Positions 32,885-45,699 of a stretch of DNA of 64,000 nt are shown piece by piece. Every line of letters starts with the position of its first letter. The first letter of the stretch is position 1. This DNA comes from Thalassia testudinum (taxonomy: Eukaryota > Streptophyta > Magnoliopsida > Alismatales > Hydrocharitaceae). The stretch is from the NCBI GenBank assembly GCA_037157565.1, contig JAZHRO010000026.1, positions 34,338,501 to 34,402,500 of the forward strand, read 5' to 3'. The notes below the pieces were generated by a model that saw nothing but the letters and a program-made list of their open reading frames with translations, had not been told where the DNA came from and searched no databases. The translations under genes and the position numbers were made by a program.

Positions 32885-34668
32885 ATGGCACAACCTATAG
32901 AAGAAAATAATCTCGAAAATCAACTCTAGCACCTCAATGATCTATTCCAAGCCTTTGTCAACCCACCACAGCTCCAATGATGTGAGATCACTACAATCCC
33001 ACTGCGGCAGCAATCGAACCCCAAGTATAAATCCCCGCTGAATGTCCTGACACTAAACTCAAGCCCAATATGATTCATTCCATTCCCAAATTCCATGGGC
33101 GTAATTCTGAAGATCCTTTCCAGCATATCAAACAACTCAAGCATATGGCTCAGACCTTTAGGTCAGAAGCTCAAAATTGGGATTTTCTACTCATGAAAAT
33201 GTTCACCTTCTTTCTCATGGATAAAGTTGCTCACTGGTACCAAACCCAAACGTGTCCGATCAACACCTGGGCGGAACTTCAATCCGAGTTTCTGAGAAAG
33301 TTCTTCCCTGTTGGTCGGACAAATACTTTACAGCACCAAATCACACAGTTCACACAACAAGCAGGAGAACCACTTCACGAAGCATGGGATCGTTTTCTGG
33401 ATCTCATGCGAAAGTGCCCCCATCACAAAGTTCCTAAATGGGAACAAGTCCAATCTTTTTACTAGGAACTCCATGAGGATATTAGATTATTCGTCAATGT
33501 GACCTGTGGAGGAAACATCATGGGTCAACACGAAGACACCGTGTGGGAGATTCTCGAGAATATGTACGAGAACTCCATCAATAATGAACCCATGGGCATG
33601 TTCGATCGGATGAATGCCCATGCATTGACGAATCCAATGGGAGAACATGAGATGTAGGGCCTGTCCTCTTCCGCCGACTTGGAACTAATGAGCAGTCATT
33701 TGGACAAGGTCTCTATCATTGAAAAGAAGGTGGATGAGCTAACTCGACATTTGCAGGGAGCTACCTCTGCACAAAACTCGTACACACAACCACCCTCTGG
33801 CAGGGAGGCCGTGCACAACATCTATCACCAACCTTCTCAGGGGATGGACTCATATCCACCCCCATCTGATTCTAGCTACTGCAGAAACTCTGGATCCACC
33901 TACTCTAGTTGGGGGAACTCTGAACCCTCATATTCTGACTTTCCCGAGGTTCCTCAGACCTACGAGGACCTCAACGCTATTCAAAATAATCCATTGTCAA
34001 ACACCTATAACCCTGGATGGTGTAATCATCCCAACTTCACGTGGTCAGGCAATAATCAAAATCAGAGACCTCAATATCTGCCCCGACCACGTACTCCTCG
34101 TCCATATCAGCCACCTCAGCCTCGGCCTAACCCAACTTATCAATCTGGGCTGACTCAGACAGATCAAATGACTCTTATCCTTCATACTCTGGCTGACATT
34201 TAGTAAACGAATGTGGCTATGCAAAAACAACACAGAGACGAGATCACAGAGGTTCGCAATCAACTTTCCCAGATGGCAAATCCTCACCAACCTGGTACAC
34301 TTCCTTCACAACCTCTGCCTAATCCGAATAACGTGCTGAACCAAAGACACGTTATGAACCCAAATCCAAGTCAAGCTCACTTTGTTTATCAGGCCCCTTC
34401 TACTCCATCACCCAATAAAATGGAGGCTTCAACATCATCTACAAGTTACCAGCAACAAGCACCTCTTCTACCCACTCCAAACCAAAATATGGTAGGATTA
34501 AATTCTGTTACTACCTACACTGGCAAAACAGCATAGGACCCACCTTATCCAAGCCAAACCAGGCCTGGTAATACAAACCCAAGGATAGTTATCCAGGACA
34601 TCTCTATCCCAGATCAAGAAGCTAGACCGATTCTAGAGGAACCGTCTAAGGTTCCATTTCCTGAGGCC
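32885..34668 (+). pseudogene. H1 gag remnant
   Basis: Begins at ATG 32885 (MAQPIEENN), stops at 32927 and continues after a frame change from about 33040: IPKFHGRNSEDPFQHIKQL, VAHWYQTQ, LRKFFPVGRTN and AWDRFLDLMRKCPHH form the capsid region typical of Athila gag. TAG codons lie at 33463, 33655, 34201 and 34534. The C-terminal part is Pro, Gln and Ser-rich without a zinc knuckle that I can see. Would normally form the element's particle. Confidence 0.78.
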
Positions 34669-35343
34669 TTGACCAAGGGAAAGAGGATAACCAAAACCGT
34701 GGGACCTGAGGAGGACCTAGTTAAGCTCTTTGAGCAGGTCCATATAAACATCCCCTTGATGGATGCGATACGCCACGTACCGGCTTACGCACGATTTTTC
34801 AAAGACGTATGTACACCAAAGCATAAGCCGCGAACTAAAGATAGGAATCTAATTGTACTGTCAGAGCAAGCCAACTCTCTCATTTTGAGCAAACTCCCAC
34901 CTAAGGCAAAAGACACAGGCACCCCTTTGATCTCCTGTGAAATCGGTGATATACGATTTGACCGAGCTTTATTAGATTTAGGAGCCTCCATAAATTTGAT
35001 ACCCACATCCCTACTAGACTACTTCGAGGAACCTGAACTTAAACCGACTGAAATGACTTTACAACTAGCAGACCGATCGATTAAGTCACCAAAAGGAATT
35101 CTCGAGGATGTCATAGTGAGGGTGCATGATTTCTATTTCCCAGTGGATTTCATCGTTTTAGATATAGATGCTCCTAAGAATGTGAAGAATACACCGATCA
35201 TATTAGGGAGACACTTTCTAGCCACTACTAGGGCCAACATCAATTGTGAGGAGGGCCAAATCGAATTGAAATTTGGGAGCAAAACATTAAAGATCGACAT
35301 CTTTAAGGACCAACAAGGAATTAATTGCAGAGTCATAGAATAA
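34669..35343 (+). pseudogene. H1 aspartic protease region
   Basis: Same frame as the later gag part. LPPKAKDTGTPLISCEIG leads to the active site DLGASINLIP near 34975, followed by LADRSIKSPKG, VLDIDAP and ILGRHFLATT. This is a well-kept Athila-type protease. The frame is open for 224 codons and ends at TAA 35341-35343. It probably lacks activity only through loss of the surrounding polyprotein. Confidence 0.82.
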
Positions 35344-35361
35344 ATTTGCAATATTGAAGCA

Positions 35362-36566
35362 ATGATTGACGACTTCATAGAGAACCCCACTATTTCTGAT
35401 CAACCACAAGAGGATCAAAACCCACAATTAGAGGAGCCCAAACTCAACCTAGACACACCCATAGCTCCTTCCTTTGCTCCTGACACCCATCCGAAATTAC
35501 CCGCTGCTGCTGAAAACCCGATTTTAGAATTAAAGCCTCTTCCCGATCATCTCAAGTATGTCTTTTTGGGTTCCAATCAGACGTTTCCTATTATTATCAA
35601 CTCCCAACTCACACCTGATCAGGAAACACGCCTGATTTCTGTTCTACAGCAACATTGAAGAGCCATTGGATGGACTATCGATGATTTCACTGGTATCAGC
35701 CCCTCATACTGCACACACCACATCTACACTGAAGAGGTCTCACGACCATCCCATGAAATGTAGAGGCACCTGAATCCCAATCTGTAGGATGTCGTGAAAT
35801 AGGAGATTATTATGTGGTTAGATGCAGGGATCATCTACCCAATCTCCGACAGTCGATGGGTGAGTCCAATCCAGGTTGTGCCTAAAAAGTAGGGTTCACC
35901 GTCATCACGATTGAAATCGAAGAAGCCATACCGGCCTGTATAGCAAACTCGTGGAGAGTCTGCATTGATTACAGAAGACTCAATTCCTCCATGAAGAAGG
36001 ATCATTTCCCACTACCATTCATTGATCAGATTCTCGAGAAACTAGCAAGAAATCAATTCCTCTGCTTTCTGGATGAGTACTCTAGTTATAACCAGGTCGC
36101 AATCCACCCTGAGGACCAAGAAAAGACCACCTTCACCTACCCCTTCGGAACTTACACAATTCGAAGGATGTCGTTCTGTCTCTGTAATGCGCCCGGTACT
36201 TTTCAACGATGCATGCTTGCCATATTCTTAGGTATGGTAGGTAAGTACCTTGAAGTCTTCATGGATGACTTCTCGATATTTGGGGAATCATTTGACGATT
36301 GCCTCCTGCACTTGGTCCAAATCCTCAGGCAATGCATCAATGTGAACTTGGTTCTTTCCTGGGAAAGGAGCCACTTCATGGTACCTGAGGAAATAGTCCT
36401 GGGACATCTTATCTTTGAAAAAGGCATCCAGGTTGATCAAGCCAAGGTGAATTTGATTTCCAAACTCCCTATGCCTAGCTCGGTTAAAGACATCCAATCC
36501 TTCCTAGGTACGTCGACTTTTACCATCGATTCATTCTCTATTTCTCGAAAATTGTGTGCCCCCTAA
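35362..36566 (+). pseudogene. H1 reverse transcriptase
   Basis: A linker (35362-35658) leads to stops and a frameshift near 35890. The RT core then continues in another frame: WRVCIDYRRLN, HFPLPFIDQILEKLA, TTFTYPFGTYTIRRMSFCLCNAPGTF, and the catalytic VFMDDFSIF near 36260. It ends with VKDIQSFLG. The MDD box is intact, but the upstream shift and stop 36564-36566 abolish expression. Confidence 0.82.
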
Positions 36567-37020
36567 CTAATCTTCTATCTAAGGATGTCCCTTTTGAAAT
36601 CACCAAGCAATACACTCAAGCATTTGAGATCCTACGTGATCGAGTTACCTATGCACCTATCCTGCAACCCCCTGATTGGTCTCAACCCTTTGAGATCATG
36701 TGCGATGCATCTGATTACGTTATAGGTGCGGTACTCAGGCAGAAAATAGACAAGAAACCCATGGTCATTTACTAGCTAGCAAGACACTCGACGAGGCTCA
36801 GCGTAACTACACAGTTACTAAGAAACAGCTGCTAGCTGTAGTATTTGCCTTGGAAAAATTCAGATCATATCTTTTGGGTTCCCGTATTACCATTTACTCA
36901 GACTACATTGCTGTGAGGCATCTCCTTGCGAAGAATGAGGCGAAACCACGACTAATCCGCTGGATCTTGCTGTTGCAAGAATTTGATCTCGAGATTCGTG
37001 ACAAGGCACGGAAACAGAAT
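36554..37020 (+). pseudogene. H1 RNase H
   Basis: NLLSKDVPFEITKQ, then PFEIMCDASDYVIGAVL (catalytic Asp near 36700), a frameshift near 36770, then LDEAQRNYTVTKKQLLAVVFALEKFRSY and IYSDYIAVRHLL. These are the landmarks of Ty3/gypsy RNase H. Two frames are involved. Confidence 0.78.
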
Positions 37021-38028
37021 GTGGTAGTTGATCACTTATCCCACCTTCCTTCTGATATTATCAACCCTTCCGGACTCATTACTGAACATTTTCCAGATAA
37101 GCACCTCCTGACTATCAGTATAGGACTTCCATGGTTTGCTAATCTAGTAAACTACTTGACATCACATCAGATACTGTCCGATTGGCCAAAAGCCAAGAAG
37201 GACAAATTACTTTTCGATGCTAAGTACTACTTTTGGGAAGACCCATATCTCTTCCGCATCGATGCTGATCAGATCATCCGACGATGTGTTCCGGAAGCGG
37301 AAATTCTGGACATTTTGTCCTTCCACCATGGCCAGGCATGCGGTGGACACTTCTCTGGTCATAAAACCGCAGCAAAAGTCCTCCAATGCAGCTTCTATTG
37401 GCCCACAGTTTTCAAAGACACATACAATCACTGTAAAGCATGCACTCGTTGCCAGACCTTAGACAACATGAGCCACTGTGATATTATGTCCTTACAATCG
37501 ATTCTTGTATGTGAAATCTTCAATGTCTGGGGGATTCATTTTATGGGACCCTTCCCTATTTCGAACGGCTTCAAATACATTCTTCTCGCTGTTGACTATT
37601 TATCCAAATGGATCGAAGTCATTCCGACTCGAACCAACGATCATAAGGTGGTTATCAAATTTATTCATCAGAACATCTTCTGTCGGTTCGGGATTCCACA
37701 TGCCATAATCTTTGATGGAGGGACCCATTTTAAGAATGCTCAGTTTAGATCATTGATGACCAAATATGAGGTGTCACACCGAATCTCTACTCCTTATCAC
37801 CCCCAAACCAACAGTCTAGCTGAGCTATCGAATCAGGAGATCAAGAAAATCCTCCAAGTCACTATTCGCCTTGACAAGAAAGACTGGTCATCTCAACTTC
37901 CAGAAGCTTTGTGGGCTTATAAAATCGCCCACAAAACCCAATTAGGCATGTCTCCCTTCAGATAAGTGTACAGGAAGGCATGTCACCTCCCCGTCGAATT
38001 GGAGCACAAAGCCTATTGGGCAGTACAT
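37021..38028 (+). pseudogene. H1 integrase, C-terminus deleted
   Basis: Frame continuous from 36850. The HHCC domain (HHGQACGGHFSGHKTA, then CKACTRC) is at about 37320-37450, followed by the core. The position of the first catalytic Asp in the WGI-FMGPFP motif is His (CAT, 37537-37539). The FDGGTHF and AELSNQEIK motifs keep Asp and Glu. A TAG is at 37963. The reading continues as KACHLPVELEHKAYWAV and runs straight into the 3' LTR: the integrase tail, the PPT and the first LTR bases have been deleted. Confidence 0.82.
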
Positions 38029-40604
38029 AACGCCATCATGAGCCACAACTAGCTTATTTTGACCCAATTAAGTAAATAAATGCTCATACATAGCCACCAG
38101 AGAGTCACAAGTCATTATATATTCATTATGAAAGAAAAATAAGAAACTAGGGCTAAAATTGCAATTTTACCAGCTCATCATGAATGCAGTACAACCAAGG
38201 GTTTTCTCAGGGGTTGAATGAAGGTCAATTGGTATTAATAAAATAACAATTGGGATAAGACAGATAGAAAAGGGTTTGCACATGTTTTGAGAATTAAATG
38301 ACTTTTGAAATTCTAAAAACAGACCTGCTTAATTAACTAAGGTTATGATCAGGATAAAATTCACCTATACCCTCTAAAATTTATAGAAAAATTTTCTCCA
38401 TGATTTATAACTTTCAATTTGACCATCAGTAGTCATTTTGACCCAAAATAGAACCACAGACAGACATTTGCCCTAATTTGAATTTTTACATAAATTACTT
38501 AGTCAAACATGTTCAAAACCAAAATGCAACTTCGCCATTAAATTTCTTAGGTCAAAATTAGGTTTTTATCAAAATTTGGACCCAAGATGAATTTGTCTTG
38601 ACCTAGTTTGCAATTTGGTCCTATCTAATTTCATTTTTGCCCTTAACCTTAAAAATCCTTTCAAATAGACCCCTAATTTTGTCATCAATCACACAAAAAG
38701 GTCCCTGTCGTCATTAATCTTATTCCTACTCACTCCGGCGACCTTAAAATGGAAAGAACTCCCTAATTTCTTGACGAATCCCTTTCAAAATTTAAAGGGA
38801 AGTTCATCAAGAAATTCCCTTCCTTTTGATACCAATCCTATGCCCTAAAACCTACCCAATCTCTCATGTGTAACGCATGAGAGATTTGGGTATCAAGGAG
38901 CTCCCAAATCCGGTAAGGCTTTTCAAGCTTGGAAAGCTTGTTTCCCAAGCTCAAATCGCCTCTAGATCCTTATATAAGAGAGCTCAGATCCTCCTGAAAT
39001 TCCTAAGCTTGCATTCGACCTGAGACACCCTCAAATTCTTCTCTCCTCCTCTAGCTGATTTGCTCTTCAAGATCCAGCGACTCTCGCTGCCTACTTTCGT
39101 CATCTGACCACAATACTAGTGGCAGACACTTCCTCCTTGCCTTCGTCCGCGTCGCGCAATACCCGCCGGCGCTCCTGCCCCCTTCATCCATGTCGATCGC
39201 CTCCCTCTGAGCATCTTCATCTCCAACACTGGTCGCACCTCACCTGGCACCAATTCTGCTCCCCTTCATCCACCAACTACTTAGATAAGTTCCTTGACTT
39301 CCCCTCTTCATTTCCAGACACTCGCCACTTTATTTCGACTACTGACTCGCCCCGTCGCCCTCCGTCTTCCACCTCACCGGCAAACCTCCGGCGAGCCCTA
39401 GCAGCTTCCACACTCGCCCAACCACTCCGCTTCCATGCTCCTCACCATCGCCTCGACTCACCAACCAAAACCCCTCAAGTAATTGAGGGGATTGGCCTCT
39501 CTATCACCCCCTGACTCACGCCCTCTCACACACAATCCGTGAGGTCGACAGAATTCCACAACCACTCGCACGCGACGCCACCACCATAGTTGCACTCGCC
39601 CTCGTCCAGCGATACTCCCTGAACGTTCTGACAGGGTCGAAAGGCCGTATTCCTGATTTCAGTTATAGCCCCTCTCCGCCATTGACACAAAGCTTTGAAG
39701 CAAGCTTCAAAGCTTGTTCTTCACCTACAGCTCTAGGAGTCAACTCCAGCGGCTGCGGAATTGTCTCAGCTTCGTTCCTAACCAAGAAATTGGAGTGTTG
39801 ACTGTTTCCCTTACACGAATTGGACGAAGATACCCTGCTACCAGCTGCGCGAAGAAGACGGTCGTGTTTAGTCATACATCGGAAACTCACGAGCAGTTGC
39901 TGTCGCATAAATTGAAAAAGTGTTAGAGGCTATTCGCCTCATAACACGGGGTGAGGTCCCACTCACCCACACACACTTGTGCCTCATCAGCGACTCTGTC
40001 CCCCATGGATCTGGCCGACCCATTTACTCGCCTAGACTGATCTGCACTCGCTCACTACCGCACGTCGGTGAGCCTGGACTCGGGTGCATACGATCGGATA
40101 ACCCGACTATCCTTACAGAGGCCCTAGGGGGGCAAAGCCTAAGAGAGAAAGAGGAGGGCTTGTGCGTGGGGTAAGGGGAGGGTTTTGCTCTCAGGAGAGT
40201 CTGGCTAACACTCAGCCAATTCAAGAAGCCCCACCCCTGTGTGCAGAAGGAAGAAGAGGAAGAGAAGCAGAAGAAAAGAAGAAAAACAAAAGTTTAAGTC
40301 TTCTGATTTCATAATCAGACGACGGTTTGGTTTGATTGCATACATATACATTGAGTTCCTTATTTGACATTGTAGGAGTATTTGGTGATCTAAATCACCA
40401 TTTTACTCCAATCTTTTTGCACCTTGATCTTGTCATTATTGCAAATTCTTTTACTTTAAATTGTGATCTTGAGCTTTAAATTTCCATATTGCTCCCTGTG
40501 TTCGACCTTGGAGCTTTTTCGAGTAATAAAATCTATTTATTTTCAAAGCGATTTCGACTATATTGCAACACTTTATTTTAAAACTTGATTTCACCGCATT
40601 AACA
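38029..40604 (+). repeat. H1 3' LTR, first bases missing
   Basis: Aligns with the 5' LTR from its nucleotide 10 or so. A TATATAAG box is at 38971-38978. Ends GCATTAACA at 40604. Clearly diverged from the 5' LTR, so H1 is older than G2. Confidence 0.82.
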
Positions 40605-41299
40605 CTAGTTCCCCATAATGTTGTTGGAGTCCACCGTCCCGTCATATTGGACCATGACGGGTTACTTAAACTTCCTCGGCAGGAGTGTCGTCATTACCTC
40701 CTTCGTGAAGGGGTAGGTAGTAACATATGCATTCGGGTGTATGCCCCTCATTGCCTGGGTGACCTGGCGGATGATCTCAAGTATCACTCCTTCTCCACTA
40801 ATCATCATGGGGTGAGCCCCGAACTGCTCCCTTGACGAAGGTAGGCGAGGAGCTTTAGGTGGGCTGGGAGGAACTTCCCCTTTCTGGCTACTAGGCTCGC
40901 GCTTTAACTTCTCGAGCTATATGCACAGGCGAGCGTTCTCCTCTTCTACCACAAGATGCCACTTCAGTTGGTCAGGACTAGAGTTATAGGGCTCCTCTGA
41001 CTAGATCTTGTGGCTCTCCTTGATCTGCTTGATTTCTAGGAGTTTGTCTGCGATCGACTGTTGCTCGACCTTTAGAGCCGCCAGCCTAACCTCATACTCC
41101 TCCTCCCTTGCATCTCGAGGAGAGGATCCCGCTGAGGATTCTCAGGATGGGATGCCTTAGGTTGCCGGTTAGGCTGTGCCAACTTCTCCTTACTAGGCCC
41201 GGCTTGCAAGTGGTGTCCCTTGGACACCGAGACGCTGGATTCCGCCAAGGCCACCTTCTTGGGATTGACGCGAGAGGAATTACGAGTTGTGGGGGCCAT
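40605..41299 (-). pseudogene. T1 gag, N-terminal half
   Basis: On the - strand it begins MAPTTRNSS at 41299. The low-complexity N-terminus is followed by stops and then LLPRKFK and YDGTVDSNN, matching the capsid entry motif of TAT-type gag. Interrupted at 40605 by H1. Confidence 0.6.
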
Positions 41300-41334
41300 T
41301 GCTTAGGTTTGAAGTAAGAGAATGGTATCAAATG

Positions 41335-41362
41335 ATAGTCGTTTCCCACAAACGACACTAAT
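41335..41362 (-). promoter_or_regulatory. T1 primer binding region
   Basis: After the LTR end (TCGATCA on the - strand) comes AGTGTCGTTTGTGGGAA, close to the GGCGCCGTCTGTGGGAA sites common in TAT elements, with C-to-T type differences. Confidence 0.5.
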
Positions 41363-41712
41363 TGATCGAGGCCCTTATCGATTGGGAACTCGACTCAACA
41401 AGAATCTCAAACAAGCACACAGAAAAGATGCACAAGAGATTGGTGACCCAGTTCTACCCGAAGGAGTATACATCTAGGAGGAGGGCGATACTCCTAAATT
41501 TTCATTATAGTTATGGGTGATACAATATCTTACGTTCTCTCTCCAAAGTTGCATGAAGAGAGCTCTTTAGAGCATCTCTTCTCTATTTATAATACATGAA
41601 ATATCTAATATTTAATCTTTATAACGGGCTTCGCGGATTTACTGATACATTCTTGGCTATAAATAGCATTTATAATACCACCGTTAGTGTTAACGTAGAT
41701 GTTATTGCCGCA
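41363..41712 (-). repeat. T1 5' LTR
   Basis: About 350 bp, TGCGGC...ATCA on the - strand. A TATAAATAG box is at 41591-41583, followed by CAACTTTGGAGAGAG leader-like sequence. The left border is defined by the match to 25200-25272; the right border is inferred from TG and a partial TSD. Confidence 0.55.
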
Positions 41713-43652
41713 TCTTCAACTCTTGTCAAATAGATTCTTCGACGGGTCAAACTCGCCTGAATCCACTTAGATATAGCTAGGTCAAATCCACCCAGATATT
41801 CCTATTCGTTGGATATTCGAGTTACCCGAATTCTTTAAACTTTATGTAAAATTTTAAATCCGACGAATTTTTTTGTCGCTCATCTATCTTATATTTTAAT
41901 GTCCATCTTATATTTTGTTCATCCAGAAGCTTACCGAGAGGGTCACGAAACCATCTCCCTGCCGTTGCCTAACATACCCAATCCGTAGAGTATTCTCCTT
42001 ATAAATAATTAAGTAAATAAAAATAATAATTTAATTAGGATAAAGTTTGGGGATTGGGGCAGGATTTTTTATGGTGCATGTACATAACTGAAGTTCGACT
42101 TGTGTGAAAGATAGGTAAACGTCGCAATAAAAAGAGATGAGATCGAGTCGCTAATAGGAAAGTACGGGTCATTTGGGTCGACGCTGACTTCTCTTTTAAA
42201 TGTATGAAAACAGTTCTACCATGCGGAGCCATCAATTTCAACTCTTTCATGTTGATGCCACCCCTAGTTGACTTGGGAGGCAGAAGAATTAGGAAAGAAA
42301 AAGAAAAGTAAATCCTTTGACCATGGCATGATCACTTAATTAATTTTATTTTAGGACTCTTAAAACATTGGATCGATCAATTAATTGTTTCTTATGATCA
42401 CATCAATTTGAACATCATTATCATCTAAATTTTTTTTACTTATTGATTGGGGTCTTTTTTCTTCCTTCATTAATTATGTTTACAAGCATATTAATATTCT
42501 TCTCTTACTGTAGACTTTGAAAGTCCAGGAGCTTACCAAATATGAATTTTATTAACCGAAGCAACGCCTTTTTGTCAAATATGAATCAAATACAATTATC
42601 TAAATATCTTCTATCACATCTCAGCAATAATCACATATTAACACGCTATCTCTCTCTTCCAATTTTTTCAACTCTCTCTTTTCCCTCTCCTTTCCCAGCC
42701 ATAAAATAAAGTGCATAACTTTATCCATTACAATAAAAAATAAAATTTTGGCAATTGTGGCCTAAATGTTCAAGTAACTTTAATGCTACCTTAATCTTTA
42801 ACAAAATTAAAAAAATAAATGTCAAGTTAAGTTTATCACAACATATCCTTTCAAGATGTAATTTTTCAAAAACCTTTCCTTGAAGTAGAATTAAAGATGT
42901 GGGTCAAGATTTGCTCTTATAATGATTGGGATCAAAATCTAAGTTTAATTGATAAAAATAGACATTAATAACTTATTAGGTATGAGTATAATAGATCTAA
43001 GATAATGCTTAAAATACTTAAATTGAAGTTGTCAAATAATAATTTTAAATCATATATATGTCACGGTTTATTTTCATGAATTTACTATTTTTGAGATGTC
43101 ACAATTTTTTCAACTTAAGATCCTGACAACCCCCATCACGATTCGTATAATTTGAGGTGTAACAACTATAATTTTATTAATGAGATTGGCGTTTAAAAAA
43201 TGACCGAGCTGAGGGTCAAAGGAAAAGCATGTAGAGATTTCAAGCTAAAGTCTAAAGCGTCTCTTCCTTCGGTTGACATAGAGTTTTCTGGGATACCATA
43301 ATGAGTTCTTTCTTCTTGAGATTCCAGACGTGTAAGATGCTTGTTTCGTGCTGGCAATTCTATTATCTTATGTTTGACTTTGTTTTTGTTATTGACGTCG
43401 ATCGTTAGCATCAAGTATGAAGTAACTCAGTGGGGAGACTTCATAATTAACAGTGTTCGATCGATCGCCATTAGTAAAATCTTTCAAAGTAATTCTACTC
43501 TCTTTGGTTTTGATTCGGTCTTTCAATCAAAACCATACTTACTGCTGGCAAATTAATTAATAATATTTAACAGAAAGTAAGAGCAAATATGTATGTTAAT
43601 CAGCATTAATTCGGGCGTATCATAAAGAAAAAATAGCTTAGATATCCATTTT
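41713..43652. other. AT-rich intergenic DNA
   Basis: No credible ORF and no recognised repeat or domain. Several short runs of A or T only. Confidence 0.6.
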
Positions 43653-43670
43653 AAAGTAATTAACATCGAT
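43653..43670. other. TSD of LINE2 (left)
   Basis: AAAGTAATTAACATCGAT, exactly repeated at 46426-46443. Confidence 0.9.
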
Positions 43671-43829
43671 ATCGAACTCCAGGTTTGGACGAATTTAATG
43701 TTGAATTCTTTTCCACCTTCTGGAACTTTATCAAGAAGGATCTTTGTGTGGCTATTAGATTTTTCTTCTCCTCTCATAAGGGTCCTCATTCATTCAACAA
43801 CACATTCATATCTTTGATTTCCAAGAATC

Positions 43830-45060
43830 CCGATGCTTCTGACCCTTTTTAATTATCGGCCAATTAGCCTATGCAATGTCTCTCATAAAATCGCTTCCTT
43901 TATTCTTACTAACAGACTATCTGCCATTACTCCCAAGTTGATCTCTGCTAAGCAAGTAGGTTTTGTTAAAGTTCATTCTATTATGGATTATGTTACCATT
44001 GTGTTTGAGCTCACTCAACGCATTGATCGGAAAACCTTTGGCTTTAATCTTATCACTCAACTGAATCTTTAAAAGGCCTATGACAGAGTTGAATGGGTGA
44101 TCTTATATCAGATCCTCTCCAAATTTGGTTTCTCCCCCTGCTATCTCACTGATTTCTACACTTGTTGAGCATTAGGGGTCCTCTACCTTTTTGATCTCCT
44201 CATGGAGCCGTTCATCAGAAGGCTTAAGGAGATTGCCCTTCAAGACAAGATTCTTCCTTATTCTATTAAACGGGGTATAAAACTGCCTTTGGCTTTGCTC
44301 TATGCTGACGACATCATTCTGTTCCTCAATGGTGCTCCTAAAACCATCTCCTGCCTCTCTAAATTCCTCCATGACTTCCAACAATCCTCTGCTCAAAAGC
44401 TGAATCTTTCTAAGAGCTTTTGTTTTGTTGGGAATCACTTTTCGAGAGATAGAATGGACCATATCCTCCATGTCTTTGGATTTCAGCAGGGAACATTTTC
44501 TTTTACTTACCTAGGCTATTCTCTTTATCCTAGCCGTGCAAAGGTATCCTATTTCCACCATATCATTGACAAAATCCACTACAAACTCATTGGGTGGAAA
44601 GCTACTCTCCTCTCCTCCGCATCTCATCTACTTCTTATCAAACATATCCTATCTTCTATACCCATTTTCATTTTATCAGTGCTCGATGTTCTTGATACCA
44701 TTGTTAAGAAGCTAGACTCTATCTTTGCCAATTTCTTCTGGAGATCCACCTCCTCTGATGGGAACCATCATTGGATATCCTAGAATATTATTGCCAAACC
44801 TCTGGCCAATGGTGGTCTTGGCGTTCACAACCTGGACCTGTTTGTCAATGCCCTCAGGATGAAATGCACTTGGAACATTCGTTTCAAGAATTCTCCCTAC
44901 TCCAGTCTTATGAAGCAACTCTATGGAAGTACCCCTTTTGGGTCTTCTTCTATCCCAGTCCCGGTTAAACGTATGTAGGATTCATATGAAGCTATGAAAT
45001 CGTTTAACAGATGGGATATCCATGAAGGGGCCATCAATTTTCCGAATGACTTCTAGTTTG
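43830..45060 (+). pseudogene. LINE2 reverse transcriptase
   Basis: NYRPISLCNVSHKIASFIL, QVGFVKVHSIMDY, a stop, KAYDRVEW, then an internal deletion that removes the GLxQGDPLSP-type motif, then LLMEPFIRRL and the catalytic LLYADDIILFL near 44298. The thumb segment is SSASHLLLIKHILSSIPIFIL and ends FANFFWRS. One long stretch (44202-44783) is open. Confidence 0.82.
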
Positions 45061-45110
45061 GTAACTCTGCCCTCAGTAGCTACCTTCCGGCTCATACCTC
45101 GGTTACCCCT

Positions 45111-45580
45111 GTGCAAGTCAAGGATGTCCTCACTACTGAGCATTCCAACCTAAGACTCTTCTTTATCCCCTCCCACGTCCACTCTCAGATTCTCCAGATC
45201 GAGTTGGATGATAACCCGAACTCTCCCATTTGGACTCTTACTCAGGATGGTACTTTCACTTTGGCTTCTGGCTATTCCTCGCATTTTCGGTCTATGCATT
45301 CCTATCCTGCAGCTAAGGATCTTTGGAAACTCAAGGTCCCCTTTCGCCTTGTTCTCCTTGCTTGGAGAGTTCTTCATTTGAAACTCCCCACTGACACTAA
45401 TGTCCGCCAGCTCGACATTCCTCATGTGTCCAAATGTTCCTACTGTCGTGATAATCCTAATGAGGAATCTATCCTCCATGTCTTCTGTCAAAGTGAACTT
45501 GCTAGGCATGTCTCTAATTAGGTCTTCAAGAAGTGCCACCTTTCTCCGATCAATCCAACTCATTTCTTTAACATCATGTA
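45111..45580 (+). pseudogene. LINE2 zinc-binding (zf-RVT) region
   Basis: DGTFTLASGYSSHF, then DLWKLKVPFRLVLLAWRVLH, LPTDTNV and C-x2-C (KCSYCRD) with ESILHVFCQ. This is the CCHC-like domain found after RT in plant LINEs. Open for 136 codons, stop at 45519-45521. Confidence 0.75.
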
Positions 45581-45699
45581 CTCTCCTATTTGGTCTGCTC
45601 AAAAGCGTCGTTGCAAGGGTCTTATTGCTTTCACCTGGTTTAATATTTGGAGGATTCGTAATAAATTTAGACATGACGAGCTGAATTGGATCAAAATTG

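Larger units (their letters stand above)
26387..40604 (+). mobile_element. H1: Athila-like Ty3/gypsy element
   Basis: 5' LTR 26387-31776 (containing S1), PBS, gag, protease, RT, RNase H, integrase, 3' LTR about 38029-40604. Without S1 the 5' LTR is about 2.57 kb, like the 3' LTR. The order and motifs (DLGASINLIP, VFMDDFS, integrase core) are those of Athila-type elements. It inserted into the gag of T1. No clean TSD: 26382-26386 reads GTAGC and 40605-40609 reads CTAGT. All frames carry stops or shifts. Confidence 0.85.
25200..41712 (-). mobile_element. T1: TAT-type Ty3/gypsy remnant, split by H1
   Basis: On the - strand: a roughly 350-bp 5' LTR (41712-41363), PBS-like sequence, gag start (41299), gag interrupted by H1, gag end, a protease fragment, then a 73-bp piece of 3' LTR (25272-25200). 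LTR ends read TG...CA in this orientation. RT, RNase H and integrase are absent, removed by deletion before or after H1 arrived. The flanks share only TCTT as a possible TSD. Confidence 0.7.

Noticed and set aside
26382..40609. TSD for H1 (GTAGC and CTAGT)
   Set aside because: Only the central TAG agrees. Shifting the border by one base gives four of five matches but breaks the TG...CA ends, so no TSD is claimed.
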